Shown one piece after another: positions 1-8,898 of a DNA stretch of 64,000 nucleotides (within the stretch, counting starts at the first letter, position 1; each line of letters begins with the position of its first letter). Location of the stretch: the NCBI RefSeq assembly GCF_003857035.1, contig NZ_QGSY01000330.1:1-64000 (forward strand), in the 5' to 3' direction. The stretch comes from Micromonospora arida (GTDB lineage Bacteria > Actinomycetota > Actinomycetes > Mycobacteriales > Micromonosporaceae). Made by a program: the position numbers and the translations under genes. The notes beneath the pieces were generated by a model, which saw only the letters and a list, made by a program, of their open reading frames with translations, was not told the DNA's origin and did not search any database.

Positions 1-138
1 CTCCGGTTTCAGGTTCTGCTTGGTCGCTGAACCGTCTACCGGAGACCTCGCCTACTTTCGATCTCCGACACGCGAAGATCCTCAAACCAGCTCAAGCCCT
101 GGCCCAGACTTCGACACGGGCCCTAGCGTCGTACCGGC

Positions 139-1890
139 TCATGCGCGCACCGCCTCCGTCATCGCATGCCGCGCTTGCGTGACGACCTGCCACAGCTCGG
201 TGAAGCCGGGTGGCAGCAGTCGCCTGCCGTCGCCGCTGGCCTCCAGGCGGCTGACGAGCCGGGCCAGGTCGTCGAGTTGTTGCGGACGGTCAACGAGAGC
301 GTTGAGGAGCAGTTCGAAAATCCCAGTTCCGCTGCTACGCCACGCGCCGGCCCCGCCAGCGTCGCCGCTCACCAGCATGGCGGCATCAGTGCCGAGGCCG
401 AGCATCAGCAGCAGGAATCGCAGGAACTTCTCCGGCGTGTCGATCTGCTGGGCGATGACGTGATCGAGGCGGTGCACGGGATCGCCGACCAGGGCGGCGA
501 CAATGACGGCTTGTCCCCGGCCGCTGCTGTCCTCGGCGGAGACGATGACGAACGGGGTGATGTCGACCAGCGCAAGCCCGGCGAACTCTGCGTCGACCGG
601 CTGTCCCGACGCGAGCACGATCGCCTCACCGCGGCGAGTGTGTAGCTGCGAGGTGATCCGTACCCCTTGCACATTGGGCACGGTGTCTTGGGAGGTCACC
701 CGGAGGCGGTAGCTGTCTGCCTCGGGCATGACGGTAGCTAGCATCGGAATTGCCGCGAGGTCGCGGACCAGATTACGGAGACGGTCCGCTTCGGGATCCG
801 GTTCGGCGACGTTCTGGCGTTCGTAGGGTTCGAGGATCTCGCGAAACGCTGCCTTCGGGCCAAGGAGAGCATCGATACCCCACTGGGCGCGGCCACCTAC
901 CAGCTCCACCATTAGCTCGACGTTGCCGTCGAACGCCGCACCTGTGGCATTTGCGGAGCCGAGGAGAACCCGCGCCTGATGGCCCTTCTCCACCACGTAC
1001 ACCTTTGCGTGCAGCCCGCTGAGCACCTCCTGGCCCGACGGCGACTCCTCAGTCGGCAAACCGGCCAAGGCGTTCACCACGAACGTCTCAGAACCGGCCA
1101 GGCTCTCCTCGGGCAGACAGTCGAAAGTCTCCTGCCGGCTCACCAACGCCAGCTTGCCGCTCGGTGCGCACCGGCCCAGACCCTCGGGCGTGCAGAACGG
1201 CGAAATGACCAGGTGACGTGTGCCTGCGAAGTCCGGTAAAGGAGTACGAGGAACTCCTAGCGCATGGAAAAACATCTCCCGAGCGCCGTCGGGGTACTCC
1301 CACGCGGCTCGGCGTAGATCCTCGCCCAGCGCCTCGACCGCCGCCTGCCGGTCCGGCGGCAGGGGCGCGACCGTCAGCCGCAGCGTGTGTTGTAGCAGGT
1401 CGAACAAGGGCTTGTTGCCCGCCACCCGGCGGGTGCCGGGGTAGCCTTCCAGGCGCAGGCACACGTCCCAGCTGCGGTCCTTAGTCAGGTTGCGACTGAG
1501 CACCAACAGCCGCAGCGACGTCTCCCCGGTCGCTTCGTCCTCAAAACGCAGCGCCCACAGCTTTGGGTGGAACAGCCGACCCGGCTTGGGCCGGCGCACC
1601 TGGTGCACCATTGGCTCGACAAACGCCAGCAGCGCTGACTTCGTCGGTGGAACCGCGATCTGCCCCGCCTGACAGAACACGTCGATCCTGTCGGCGCACT
1701 GCCGTACACCCTCCATCACCGCAATCGGGTCGGTCGTCTCGCGTAAGCCGTGCGCGGCGAAGGCCAGCGGGGCGACCAGCAGACTCTCCAGATCCAGGGT
1801 GAAGGTCAACGCCACGGCGCGGGACATCCGCATACCCGGTGGCGGGCGCAAGGCATCGAGCAGCAGCGAACGAGTGTCAGGCGCGAGCAT
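139..1890 (-). CDS. PLD-like (HxK) domain protein of a DUF429-DUF6361-PLD module
   Basis: 583-aa protein. Two phospholipase D-type half-motifs are visible: FHPKLWAL near residue 107 followed by LVLSRNLTKDRSWD, and LHAKVYVV near residue 291 followed by LLGSANATGAAFDGNVE. A pair of HxK(x)nN/S motifs is the hallmark of the PLD superfamily, whose members include phosphodiesterases and nucleases. The remaining ~250 C-terminal residues are unassigned. The chosen ATG (MLAPDT) overlaps the end of the DUF6361 gene by 14 nt, implying translational coupling; an upstream in-frame start would need a much longer overlap. Last gene of a three-gene set. PLD-type nucleases occur in several phage-defence systems (for example DISARM DrmC), so a defence role is possible, but this is inferred from context and not shown by the sequence. 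Confidence 0.8.
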   Translation of the reverse strand: MLAPDTRSLLLDALRPPPGMRMSRAVALTFTLDLESLLVAPLAFAAHGLRETTDPIAVMEGVRQCADRIDVFCQAGQIAVPPTKSALLAFVEPMVHQVRRPKPGRLFHPKLWALRFEDEATGETSLRLLVLSRNLTKDRSWDVCLRLEGYPGTRRVAGNKPLFDLLQHTLRLTVAPLPPDRQAAVEALGEDLRRAAWEYPDGAREMFFHALGVPRTPLPDFAGTRHLVISPFCTPEGLGRCAPSGKLALVSRQETFDCLPEESLAGSETFVVNALAGLPTEESPSGQEVLSGLHAKVYVVEKGHQARVLLGSANATGAAFDGNVELMVELVGGRAQWGIDALLGPKAAFREILEPYERQNVAEPDPEADRLRNLVRDLAAIPMLATVMPEADSYRLRVTSQDTVPNVQGVRITSQLHTRRGEAIVLASGQPVDAEFAGLALVDITPFVIVSAEDSSGRGQAVIVAALVGDPVHRLDHVIAQQIDTPEKFLRFLLLMLGLGTDAAMLVSGDAGGAGAWRSSGTGIFELLLNALVDRPQQLDDLARLVSRLEASGDGRRLLPPGFTELWQVVTQARHAMTEAVRA

Positions 1891-3109
1891 TCGCAGCCTC
1901 CGACAGGTCAGCGGCGCAGCCCTCGTGGATGTCGACGAGGATCCGGCGGACTTGAGGCCATCGATACACCAGCGGTCGACTGCCGGAGGCACCACTCCAC
2001 GTACGCAACAGCTTGTCGTTGATCAACCGTGACTGCCCCTTCTTCACCGCCCGTTCCCGCTCGGCCACGAGATTGCGCAGGCTCTGGTCCGTGGCGGCAT
2101 CGCTCGCAGTTCCGCTCGTGACCGCGTCAAGCCAGCGGTCGATGAACCGGCGCGCAGCGGCGTTCGTGGCTATTCGGGGGTTCCTCTCGATCAACCGGTC
2201 CCACATGCCCGACCGGTCCCAGCCCTTGAGGCCCTGTTCCTCCGACACGCGCTGGTTCCAGCCCGACAACTTGTCTCGATATCGGGCCACCGGCGCCTCA
2301 CGCTCGGTCAGACCGGTCTCCTCGTACCGCTCCGCCACGAGGAGGTTGTACAGCAACGCCGCGCCGCGGATCGCCAGCGAAAACAAGGCGGCGTCCCGTA
2401 CCAGCGAGCTGATCGGATCCGGCGCGGCCAGCACCGCCGGCTCCTCCCATGGTGCGTCGCTGTCCCAACCGGGTCGATGTTCGGGCTCAAGGAGGTACGC
2501 CAACAATGTGCCGGGCGCCGCAGTGAGGATCCGCTCTCGCAGCCAACGGCCCTCATCCGGCGTTAGCCTCAATCCACCCTCAACCTCGTCTGGAAACTTC
2601 GTCGGTCGGGCCGGCAGCGTCGGGTGCCAGATCCCGCTCGCTCGTTCCGTCAGCTCATCGGCGTCGGCCAGTCCGGCCAATCGGCGGTTCGATGCGCCCT
2701 CATCGTCACCAGTGCGGATGCCGTACTCGAGCAACGCCGCCGCATAAATGCTCGACGGCAGCGTCTGTACCCCGACACCAGCCCGGCGACCGATCACGCC
2801 CTCCGTGTCGTCGCCTCGCAGCAGCGCGGCGATCACCTTTCGTTCGGTGCGGTCCACTTGCGCAGTGAGACGGTCACCGTGCAGTCCACGCCGCTGCGCC
2901 TCCTGGTAGCACCACGGCACGATCAGTAGGTACCGCGCCCGGGCCTGCAAAACGGAGGTGCCAGGGAAGAGTAAGTCGCTGAACGCGTCCCGGACCTGGC
3001 CGATGCCCAGCTCGTCCCGGCTTTCCGTGTCGCTGAAGAGCTTGAGTAACTCCCGCATTCGGTGTTGATCGTCGCGGGAACTGTCCAGCCAGCTCAGTCC
3101 TGAAGCCAT
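1877..3109 (-). CDS. DUF6361 family protein
   Basis: 410-aa protein. The N-terminus (GLSWLDSSRDDQHRMRELL, then ELGIGQVRDAFSDLLFPGTS and RARYLLIVPW) fits my recollection of the DUF6361 family. Function unknown; no catalytic motif recognised. The ATG is preceded by GGAGGG at a good distance and lies 13 nt after the stop of the DUF429 gene. The end overlaps the PLD-like gene. The three adjacent genes, all on one strand and without obvious metabolic context, look like a self-contained accessory module. Annotation by family resemblance from memory; an HMM search would settle it. Confidence 0.75.
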   Translation of the reverse strand: MASGLSWLDSSRDDQHRMRELLKLFSDTESRDELGIGQVRDAFSDLLFPGTSVLQARARYLLIVPWCYQEAQRRGLHGDRLTAQVDRTERKVIAALLRGDDTEGVIGRRAGVGVQTLPSSIYAAALLEYGIRTGDDEGASNRRLAGLADADELTERASGIWHPTLPARPTKFPDEVEGGLRLTPDEGRWLRERILTAAPGTLLAYLLEPEHRPGWDSDAPWEEPAVLAAPDPISSLVRDAALFSLAIRGAALLYNLLVAERYEETGLTEREAPVARYRDKLSGWNQRVSEEQGLKGWDRSGMWDRLIERNPRIATNAAARRFIDRWLDAVTSGTASDAATDQSLRNLVAERERAVKKGQSRLINDKLLRTWSGASGSRPLVYRWPQVRRILVDIHEGCAADLSEAANARA

Positions 3110-3122
3110 GGGTACCCTCCGG

Positions 3123-3878
3123 TTACGCTGCTGCCAAGTCGAGAAGGCCGGCGAGAGGGTAGGTAGGCAGCGCGATCCATCCCTCGGAACGCGCGGCGAC
3201 CCGCTGCTCGTCGTCCGGCCTGCTCGCCTTGCCGGTCGCTGCGGCACGGGCAACCAACGACGCGACCACCGAGTCGAACGCATCATGGCTACGCCGGACC
3301 AACGCCTCGAACGCTCCAAGCTCCAGCCAGGGCGCGGCCGCACACAATGCGGTGACGAGTTCGGCGTGCTGGGCCTGCTGACGGCGCCCCTTGTAACCGC
3401 GATGCGCTAAGCCCCAACGGTTCAAGGCCGCTGCCGGGTACACCTCAACGATCTTGCCGTCGCCGCAACGATCGACATCCTGACCATCGGCGGCCAGCAT
3501 CGCCAGCAAACCGGCGCAGCGGAAGGCGGCGTGCCCGATGCGGTCTGCAGCCACGCTGAGGGGGATGATTTCGGTCTCCTTGCGTACCACCTCGTCAGTC
3601 TGGCGATAGGCCAAGCGACGCCGCCACGGCGCGCCGCCACCGTCATCGACGGTTACATGACTGGCCTGATGGGCCGTAACGAGTGCGACGAATGGCTCTG
3701 GCCAACCGAGCGGACAGTCCAACCCGATTTTGTCCCCGCGCCGACTCGCTTCGACGATCCGAGCGTCACTGACGTCAAGGACTACCTCCCGTACCACTGC
3801 CCGGCCTGGTAGCCACTCGATCACGGCCATCGCCGTACGTTTGTCTGCGGCTGCGAGGTCAACGCCGAGGGTTAACAC
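3123..3878 (-). CDS. DUF429 domain protein (predicted RNase H-fold nuclease)
   Basis: 251-aa protein starting at GTG. It begins with GVDLAAADKRTAMAV, an acidic residue on the first strand of an RNase H-like fold, followed by GLDCPLGWPEPF and a C-terminal AFDSVVASLVARA; these match DUF429, a family predicted to be nuclease-like from its fold. First gene of the module with DUF6361 and PLD-like proteins 13 nt downstream. If catalytic, the aspartates in GVDL, GLDCPLG and FDSVVAS would be the metal ligands. Role unknown. Two predicted phosphodiester-cleaving folds in one three-gene operon make a nucleic-acid target plausible, but this is inference. Confidence 0.8.
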   Translation of the reverse strand: MLTLGVDLAAADKRTAMAVIEWLPGRAVVREVVLDVSDARIVEASRRGDKIGLDCPLGWPEPFVALVTAHQASHVTVDDGGGAPWRRRLAYRQTDEVVRKETEIIPLSVAADRIGHAAFRCAGLLAMLAADGQDVDRCGDGKIVEVYPAAALNRWGLAHRGYKGRRQQAQHAELVTALCAAAPWLELGAFEALVRRSHDAFDSVVASLVARAAATGKASRPDDEQRVAARSEGWIALPTYPLAGLLDLAAA

Positions 3879-4083
3879 TTCACCACTCTAGGAACTGCTG
3901 GGGTCGGCGGTCATGATCCGATCGACGGTCGTTGGAAGCCGTTCAGCCGTATATCAGTGCCAGCATGGCCACGAGCCGGGTTCTTCGTTGCTACGGCCTC
4001 CGCACGTGGTGGCGGGCGATGGAAATGACGGTTTGTAAGCCCACGCTTCGAGTTTGTCCAGTCCAATGCGTCGGCCGGCGCGC

Positions 4084-6471
4084 GGAATCACCCCGTGTGC
4101 GTGGGGAACAGTCCACCTGAGAAGAAGCGGAGTCGGACGACGATCACTCCGTGCGGGAGCAGCGAGCCCGCATCGCCAACTGCGTCTCCGACGTGGACAC
4201 CCCGCGTGCTCGGGAGCAGATGTGGGGCGAGCCGGACGACGCCGGAGCGAGGGATCATCCCCGCATGCGCGGGGAACAGGAGATCGTGATGACGGGCTGG
4301 ACGCGTCCGCCGGGATCACCCCAGCGTGCGCGGCGAGCAGCCGCCGCCGTACACCTTCCCGAAGCCGACCCCCGGATCACCCCCGCGTGCGCGGGGAGCA
4401 GGGACTGCCACGTCGAGTCTGAGGCGCGAAAGTAGGATCACCCCGCGTGCGCGGGGAGCAGTCCGGCGGCTCTTCCTCGCCAAGCCCGATCAGCGGATCA
4501 CCCCCGCGTGCGCGGGGAGCAGAGCCACGCGGCGTTGCTCGTCGGGCGGCCCGGCGGATCACCCCCCGCGCGCGGGGAGCAGCGGGCTCCTCAGGGCTTG
4601 CGGCGGACGAGCGGGGGATCACCCCCGCGTGCGCGGGGAGCAGGTCCGGATGGAGGTGGGCCAGGAGCTGGAGCAGGGATCACCCCCGCGTGCGCGGGGA
4701 GTAGGACGACCGGGCAGGGCCCGGCGAGGTGGTCGCGGGATCACCCCCGCGTGCGCGGGGAGCAGCGGATCCGGCCCAACTCCCGGTTGATGAGCAGCGG
4801 ATCACCCCCGCGTGCGCGGGGAGCAGAAAGTCTCCCCGGCGCCCTGTGTGCGGGGTTTTGGATCACCCCCGCGTGCGCGGGGAGCAGTCGCCGAAGGCGC
4901 AGGAGTTCGCCCGGTTCATCGGATCACCCCCGCGTGCGCGGGGAGCAGACCGCGTGGTGGACCCGGTTAGCGTGCGCTCGCGGATCACCCCCGCGTGCGC
5001 CGGGAGCAGACTTTTCTGCGTTGGTTGCAGAAGACACGGAGTGGATCACCCCCGCGTGCGCGGGGAGCAGGGGGGCCGGCATGGAGCGTGACGAGCAGCC
5101 GGGATCACCCCGCGTGCGCGGGGAGCAGCGGCTCTGCACCGGGCGCGTTGGGCCTGCCGTGGGATCACCCCCGCGTGCGCGGGGAGCAGATGCCCGGCCT
5201 CGACCCGACCTTGATCAGGAAGGGATCACCCCCGCGTGCGGGGAGCAGGCCCGTCGCCGGGCCTGGCGAAGCGCCCCCGCCGGATCACCCCCGCGTGCGC
5301 GGGGAGCAGACGCCGGCGGCGCCCGGATCCTCCGCCGAAACGAGGGATCACCCCCGCGTGCGCGGGGAGCAGATGTCCGCGCAGTCATGGTCGGCGTCGG
5401 GGTGGGGATCACCCCCGCGTGCGCGGGGAGCAGGTCAGCACGAACTGGTGTGGGTACTTCCCCGAGGGATCACCCCCGCGTGCGCGGGGAGCAGAGCGAC
5501 CCGGCGCGGAAGTCCGCCAGCGCAGCGGGATCACCCCCGCGTGCGCGGGGAGCAGCCCGCCGCGTACCTCGATAGCCTCTGCCAGCACGGATCACCCCCG
5601 CGTGCGCGGGGAGCAGCTACCGGCCGTGAACGCGGTACGGGCACCAGCGGGATCACCCCCGCGTGCGCGGGGAGCAGGACGCGGCGCGCCCCCTTCGGGT
5701 AGCCGTTCCAGGATCACCCCCGCGTGCGCGGGGAGCAGAGGGACCGGCGGCGGGGGTCCGCGCTGGACACCGGATCACCCCCGCGTGCGCGGGGAGCAGC
5801 TAGGCCGCTGTGTGAGCGTAACCATCGTGAGGGGATCACCCCCGCGTGCGCGGGGAGCAGTTCAGCTTGGCACGGACACGAGCGGTTGCCTTCGGATCAC
5901 CCCCGCGTGCGCGGGGAGCAGATGGTGGCGTCGCGGTCCACTGGTGGTCCCCCCCGGATCACCCCCGCGTGCGCGGGGAGCAGGCAGTAGCAGTCGCCCC
6001 CGTCGGCCTTCGCGCAGGATCACCCCCGCGTGCGCGGGGAGCAGGGCGACCGGTACGTCGGCGACCTGCGCGTGTGCGGATCACCCCCGCGTGCGCGGGG
6101 AGCAGGCCCTGCGCTGGCTGCCGCGTCCTAGAACGTACGGATCACCCCCGCGTGCGCGGGGAGCAGCTGCGGGCACCGGCCGTGAGTCGTTCCGCGATGG
6201 GATCACCCCCGCGTGCGCGGGGAGCAGGGGGGATCCGATCAGACGGTCGCCGCGACGGTGGGATCACCCCCGCGTGCGCGGGGAGCAGTCCCGCTTTCGA
6301 AGCTTTCAATGACAAGGGTAAGGATCACCCCCGCGTGCGCGGGGAGCAGGCCAGCCCGAGGGCTTTCGCCCGGGCGACCACGGGATCACCCCCGCGTGCG
6401 CGGGGAGCAGGCCATCTCGGCGACCAGCGCCGCATAGCCGGAGGGATCACCCCCGCGTGCGCGGGGAGCAG
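4084..6471 (-). CRISPR. Type I-E CRISPR array, 35 regular plus 5 degenerate repeats
   Basis: Thirty-five 26-28 nt repeats start at 4374 and recur about every 61 nt up to 6444-6471. In transcribed (minus) orientation they begin CTGCTCCCCGCGCACGCGG and end GGGGTGATCC, the actinomycete type I-E consensus except for C instead of G at the first base. Spacers are mostly 33 nt, with exceptions of 31, 34 and 35. Five decayed repeats at about 4084, 4139, 4193, 4252 and 4313 form the left end. Decay at the left and the I-E repeat polarity agree: leader and newest spacers at the right, transcription leftward. No cas gene lies within the window, so interference would need Cas proteins encoded elsewhere. 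Confidence 0.97.
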
Positions 6472-6600
6472 ACTTCTTGACCTGCGGCGTTAGAGATCGA
6501 CTTCGCGGTTTTTGTTCACTAGGTTCCGCAAGATCATCGCACTCGGTCTCGGTTCCGGTCGGTGTAAGGAGGCATGTGGAGGGCAAAGCGAGTTCGGCTA
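6472..6600 (-). promoter_or_regulatory. Probable CRISPR leader
   Basis: Sequence adjoining the last perfect repeat on the leader-proximal side. It is clearly more A+T-rich than the surroundings, with an A-tract (GAACAAAAACCGC on the minus strand, near 6508-6520), as expected for an I-E leader carrying promoter and integration signals. Exact limits are not visible. Confidence 0.6.
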
Positions 6601-7290
6601 CAGCGTAGTTGGTGAGGCTCAGTGGAATGACCAGCGAACACTGCCACTTACCGGCTGAGCAGAGGTGAGGTCACGCGCTCGCGACCGACTAGGCGAAGTC
6701 AGTGGGCCCAGAAACGCGAGGTGAGGGATGGAATCGCTCCACGCCAGCACGTTGAGGTTCTGCGTAGGCGGCGGTTACGGAGCCGTCGGTGGAGGCGCTC
6801 CAGGCTCAGGTCGGACAGGCGCGGTCGCCGTTTCGATGATCGTCGTGGAGGAGTCGTCCAGGCGGTCATCTACCCGGCAAGCCGAGCAGACCGCTACGAG
6901 GTCTGCCACCGTAGCGAGTGGTCGGGTTCGCGCTGCGGCGGAGTGAGCGACGGCACGCTCACTGTTTCGCTGGGTCGATGGAAGGCGGGACGGGAAGTCC
7001 TAGCGGGCTGGCTCCTGCTAGATAGGGCACTGGGCGCTCATTGTGGTCTAGCAGTAGTGATTTTTCCTAGGATGCTTTGCAGAAAATGCGGTCCATCACA
7101 GAGCTGCTGGACTCAACGTCAGCGCGGACTCTTGACTAACCGCCGTAACCACTTCGGTAACGGATCACGGTCCGCAGCGGAGGAGTGGCTGACATGAGCC
7201 GGCAGTGGGCATCATTAGGGGATGCGGTTCTGTCCGCATTGGAGGACGTATAAGACTGTTCTGGCATGGCGTGACAGAATCGTTGTAAAA
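6601..7290. other. Non-coding stretch between CRISPR leader and tRNA fragment
   Basis: Short open frames exist, but none has a convincing ribosome-binding site or codon pattern. I see no gene here. It would be the terminal segment of the putative island if the tRNA-Pro fragment is its right junction. Confidence 0.5.
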
Positions 7291-7333
7291 CTGGGGGTCA
7301 AGGGGTCGTCGGTTCGAATCCGGCCGTCCCGAC
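7291..7333 (+). other. 3' fragment of tRNA-Pro(GGG), attachment-site remnant
   Basis: The bases read as the 3' part of a tRNA: anticodon loop CTGGGGG with the 3' anticodon-stem half TCAAG, variable loop, T-arm GTCGG-TTCGAAT-CCGGC, and acceptor half CGTCCCG with discriminator A. No D-arm, 5' anticodon-stem half or 5' acceptor half occurs upstream, so the gene is not functional. A lone tRNA 3' end is the typical distal junction left by site-specific integration into a tRNA; tRNA-Pro is a known target of actinomycete elements such as pSAM2. With this polarity the integrated DNA lies to the left and the old chromosome to the right. Confidence 0.75.
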
Positions 7334-7339
7334 AGACAA

Positions 7340-7375
7340 AAAGCCCTGACCAGCGTAAACGCTGGTCAGGGCTTT
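7340..7375 (+). terminator. Rho-independent-type terminator after the tRNA fragment
   Basis: A perfect inverted repeat, AAAGCCCTGACCAGC ... GCTGGTCAGGGCTTT, with a short GTAAAC loop and flanking A and T runs. It is probably the native terminator of the tRNA-Pro gene, retained on the chromosomal side of the junction. Confidence 0.9.
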
Positions 7376-7545
7376 AAGTTTGTCTATGGGGTTTTGAACC
7401 GCCCCCCGAAAACCCCCCATTTACCGGCGTCGGCGACCAGGTTCGTCATCCCTGCGCACCGTTGGGCAATGCGTTTGTGGGACGTCGCCCGCGGTCGGCC
7501 CCCGCCGCGCAGGTCTGGGGCAGCCGCCGAAACCCCCGGCCCCGG

Positions 7546-7722
7546 GTGCACTGCGACCGCTGCGACACCACGTTGGACGCCGACATCTCCAGCGTCGACG
7601 GCGGCGCTCTCGCCGTGGACCGCGGCTGCGGATACCTGTACGAGATCCCACCGGACCTGCTCGCCGACCTGGTGGCGCACGGCCGGTACGCTTCGCGCCC
7701 CGCCGACTGCCTGCGGGAGTAA
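7546..7722 (+). CDS. Small hypothetical protein with CxxC-like motif
   Basis: 58 codons from a GTG, encoding VHCDRCDTTLDADIS, a later RGCGYLYEIPPDLLADL and a terminal ADCLRE. Four spaced cysteines suggest possible metal binding. No strong ribosome-binding site; the frame is open further upstream to 7462. It may be a remnant. Low confidence. Confidence 0.35.
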   Translation: MHCDRCDTTLDADISSVDGGALAVDRGCGYLYEIPPDLLADLVAHGRYASRPADCLRE

Positions 7723-7741
7723 CGGACGCGTCGCGATCGGG

Positions 7742-8896
7742 TTAGGTATCTATAGTTGTCATCGACAAGCGTCGCCATTGATCTCCGACAACTTTTTCGA
7801 TGCGGACCGCCTCGCTCGTGGCCATCGATCCCAGTCGCGCATTCGCGAGATCTACTGATTGAGGGATATGTTCTGCCCACGGTGGTAGCAGAGACCAAAG
7901 GGGTCGTATTCGGGCCCCCCGCCGGACCTTCGCCTCGTAGGAGCTCACTCCGAGGTTCAACCGTGGTATCCCGCGCTGATAGCAAAATTCGAGTGGGGCA
8001 TGTACGGCTAGCCGCGCGTACTCGCCGACACCGGGCAAGGCTTCGTAGTCGAAGCCGACGCCGCGGAAGCTCAGTTCTCCCGCGGTCTTGTAGAACAGGG
8101 AGAAGGCGACTAGCCGATCGGCCAAAAAGCAGCCGAACACGACGGCGTCCTCGTCCAGCATGGCTGCTTGGCGAGCGAGAGAGTCAGCATAGACTTCGCT
8201 CGGGCTGTGGTCGCCGTACTTTCGCTGCACGTTGGCCAGCAATGGTGCCAGGTCTCGCCAGCTCTCAGAGAGGCGCAACTCCTCGACTCGTAAGGGGCTC
8301 CTGTCAAACCGCGCAGCTTCACGGCGGTAGTGGGACCGTCTGTTGGCCGTCGGTAGGGCTTCCACGTGGTCCTCAACGCTCGAGCCTGCTAGGTCAATGA
8401 CACAGTCTGCGCGGGCGAGCCGCACGCGGGGCCGGCGAATGCTCCCGTGGAGTAGACTCGCGCGGAGCACTGATTCAGCATCCTCGAACAAAAGATATGG
8501 CCACCAGCAATCACGTTCCGGGGTCGCTGTCTCTATGGCGCGAAGCAGCTTGGCCAGCGCGGATTCTACGACATCGGATGGGAAACGCTGGTTGCGGATA
8601 AAGCCCGACAGGTAGCCCTGCCGGCCGCCGAGGAGCGCGGGTGGCGAGCGGTGGGATGTGTCGACATCGAACAGAGCGTTGAAATTGTATGCCCTGCTCA
8701 TCAGGGATAGCGGATTATGCGATGAGACGCCCGCAACCAGGGAGCCGTCGGCATACGCGCCCCAGTAAGTGCCTCGCCCGCGGGCGTCCGAGTCGACATA
8801 AGTCAACCAGCGAGGGTTCAGATAGAAGGTTTTGTCGATAGCGAGCTCGCCCCATCCGCATAGATCTGCCGCGCGCTCGGCTTGCGTGATGTTCAT
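7742..8896 (-). CDS. FemAB/GNAT-6-like acyl or aminoacyl transferase
   Basis: 384-aa protein. The C-terminal half (NRRSHYRREAARFDR around residues 185-200, VFGCFLADRLVAFSLFYK, then LNLGVSSYEAKVRRG) resembles the Acetyltransf_6/peptidogalycan-biosynthesis group of GNAT-fold enzymes, related to FemAB transferases that add amino acids from tRNA. The substrate is unknown. It starts 2 nt after the ATP-grasp stop, so the two are translationally coupled. As the last gene of the operon led by the MSYDH mini-gene, it is a candidate tailoring enzyme, for example acylating or aminoacylating the peptide. That role is inference. Codon third positions are less GC-rich than in the rest of the window. Confidence 0.7.
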   Translation of the reverse strand: MNITQAERAADLCGWGELAIDKTFYLNPRWLTYVDSDARGRGTYWGAYADGSLVAGVSSHNPLSLMSRAYNFNALFDVDTSHRSPPALLGGRQGYLSGFIRNQRFPSDVVESALAKLLRAIETATPERDCWWPYLLFEDAESVLRASLLHGSIRRPRVRLARADCVIDLAGSSVEDHVEALPTANRRSHYRREAARFDRSPLRVEELRLSESWRDLAPLLANVQRKYGDHSPSEVYADSLARQAAMLDEDAVVFGCFLADRLVAFSLFYKTAGELSFRGVGFDYEALPGVGEYARLAVHAPLEFCYQRGIPRLNLGVSSYEAKVRRGARIRPLWSLLPPWAEHIPQSVDLANARLGSMATSEAVRIEKVVGDQWRRLSMTTIDT

Positions 8897-8898
8897 CC

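Noticed and set aside
4508-6312. Long open frames of 150-360 codons rich in SPPRARGA-like repeats
   Set aside because: They are translations of the CRISPR repeats themselves; the period equals repeat plus spacer.
6721-7197. 158-codon plus-strand frame right of the CRISPR leader
   Set aside because: Arg-rich start typical of spurious GC frames; no ribosome-binding site.
7240-7333. Complete tRNA-Pro gene
   Set aside because: Only the 3' 43 nt match; the 5' acceptor, D-arm and 5' anticodon stem are absent.
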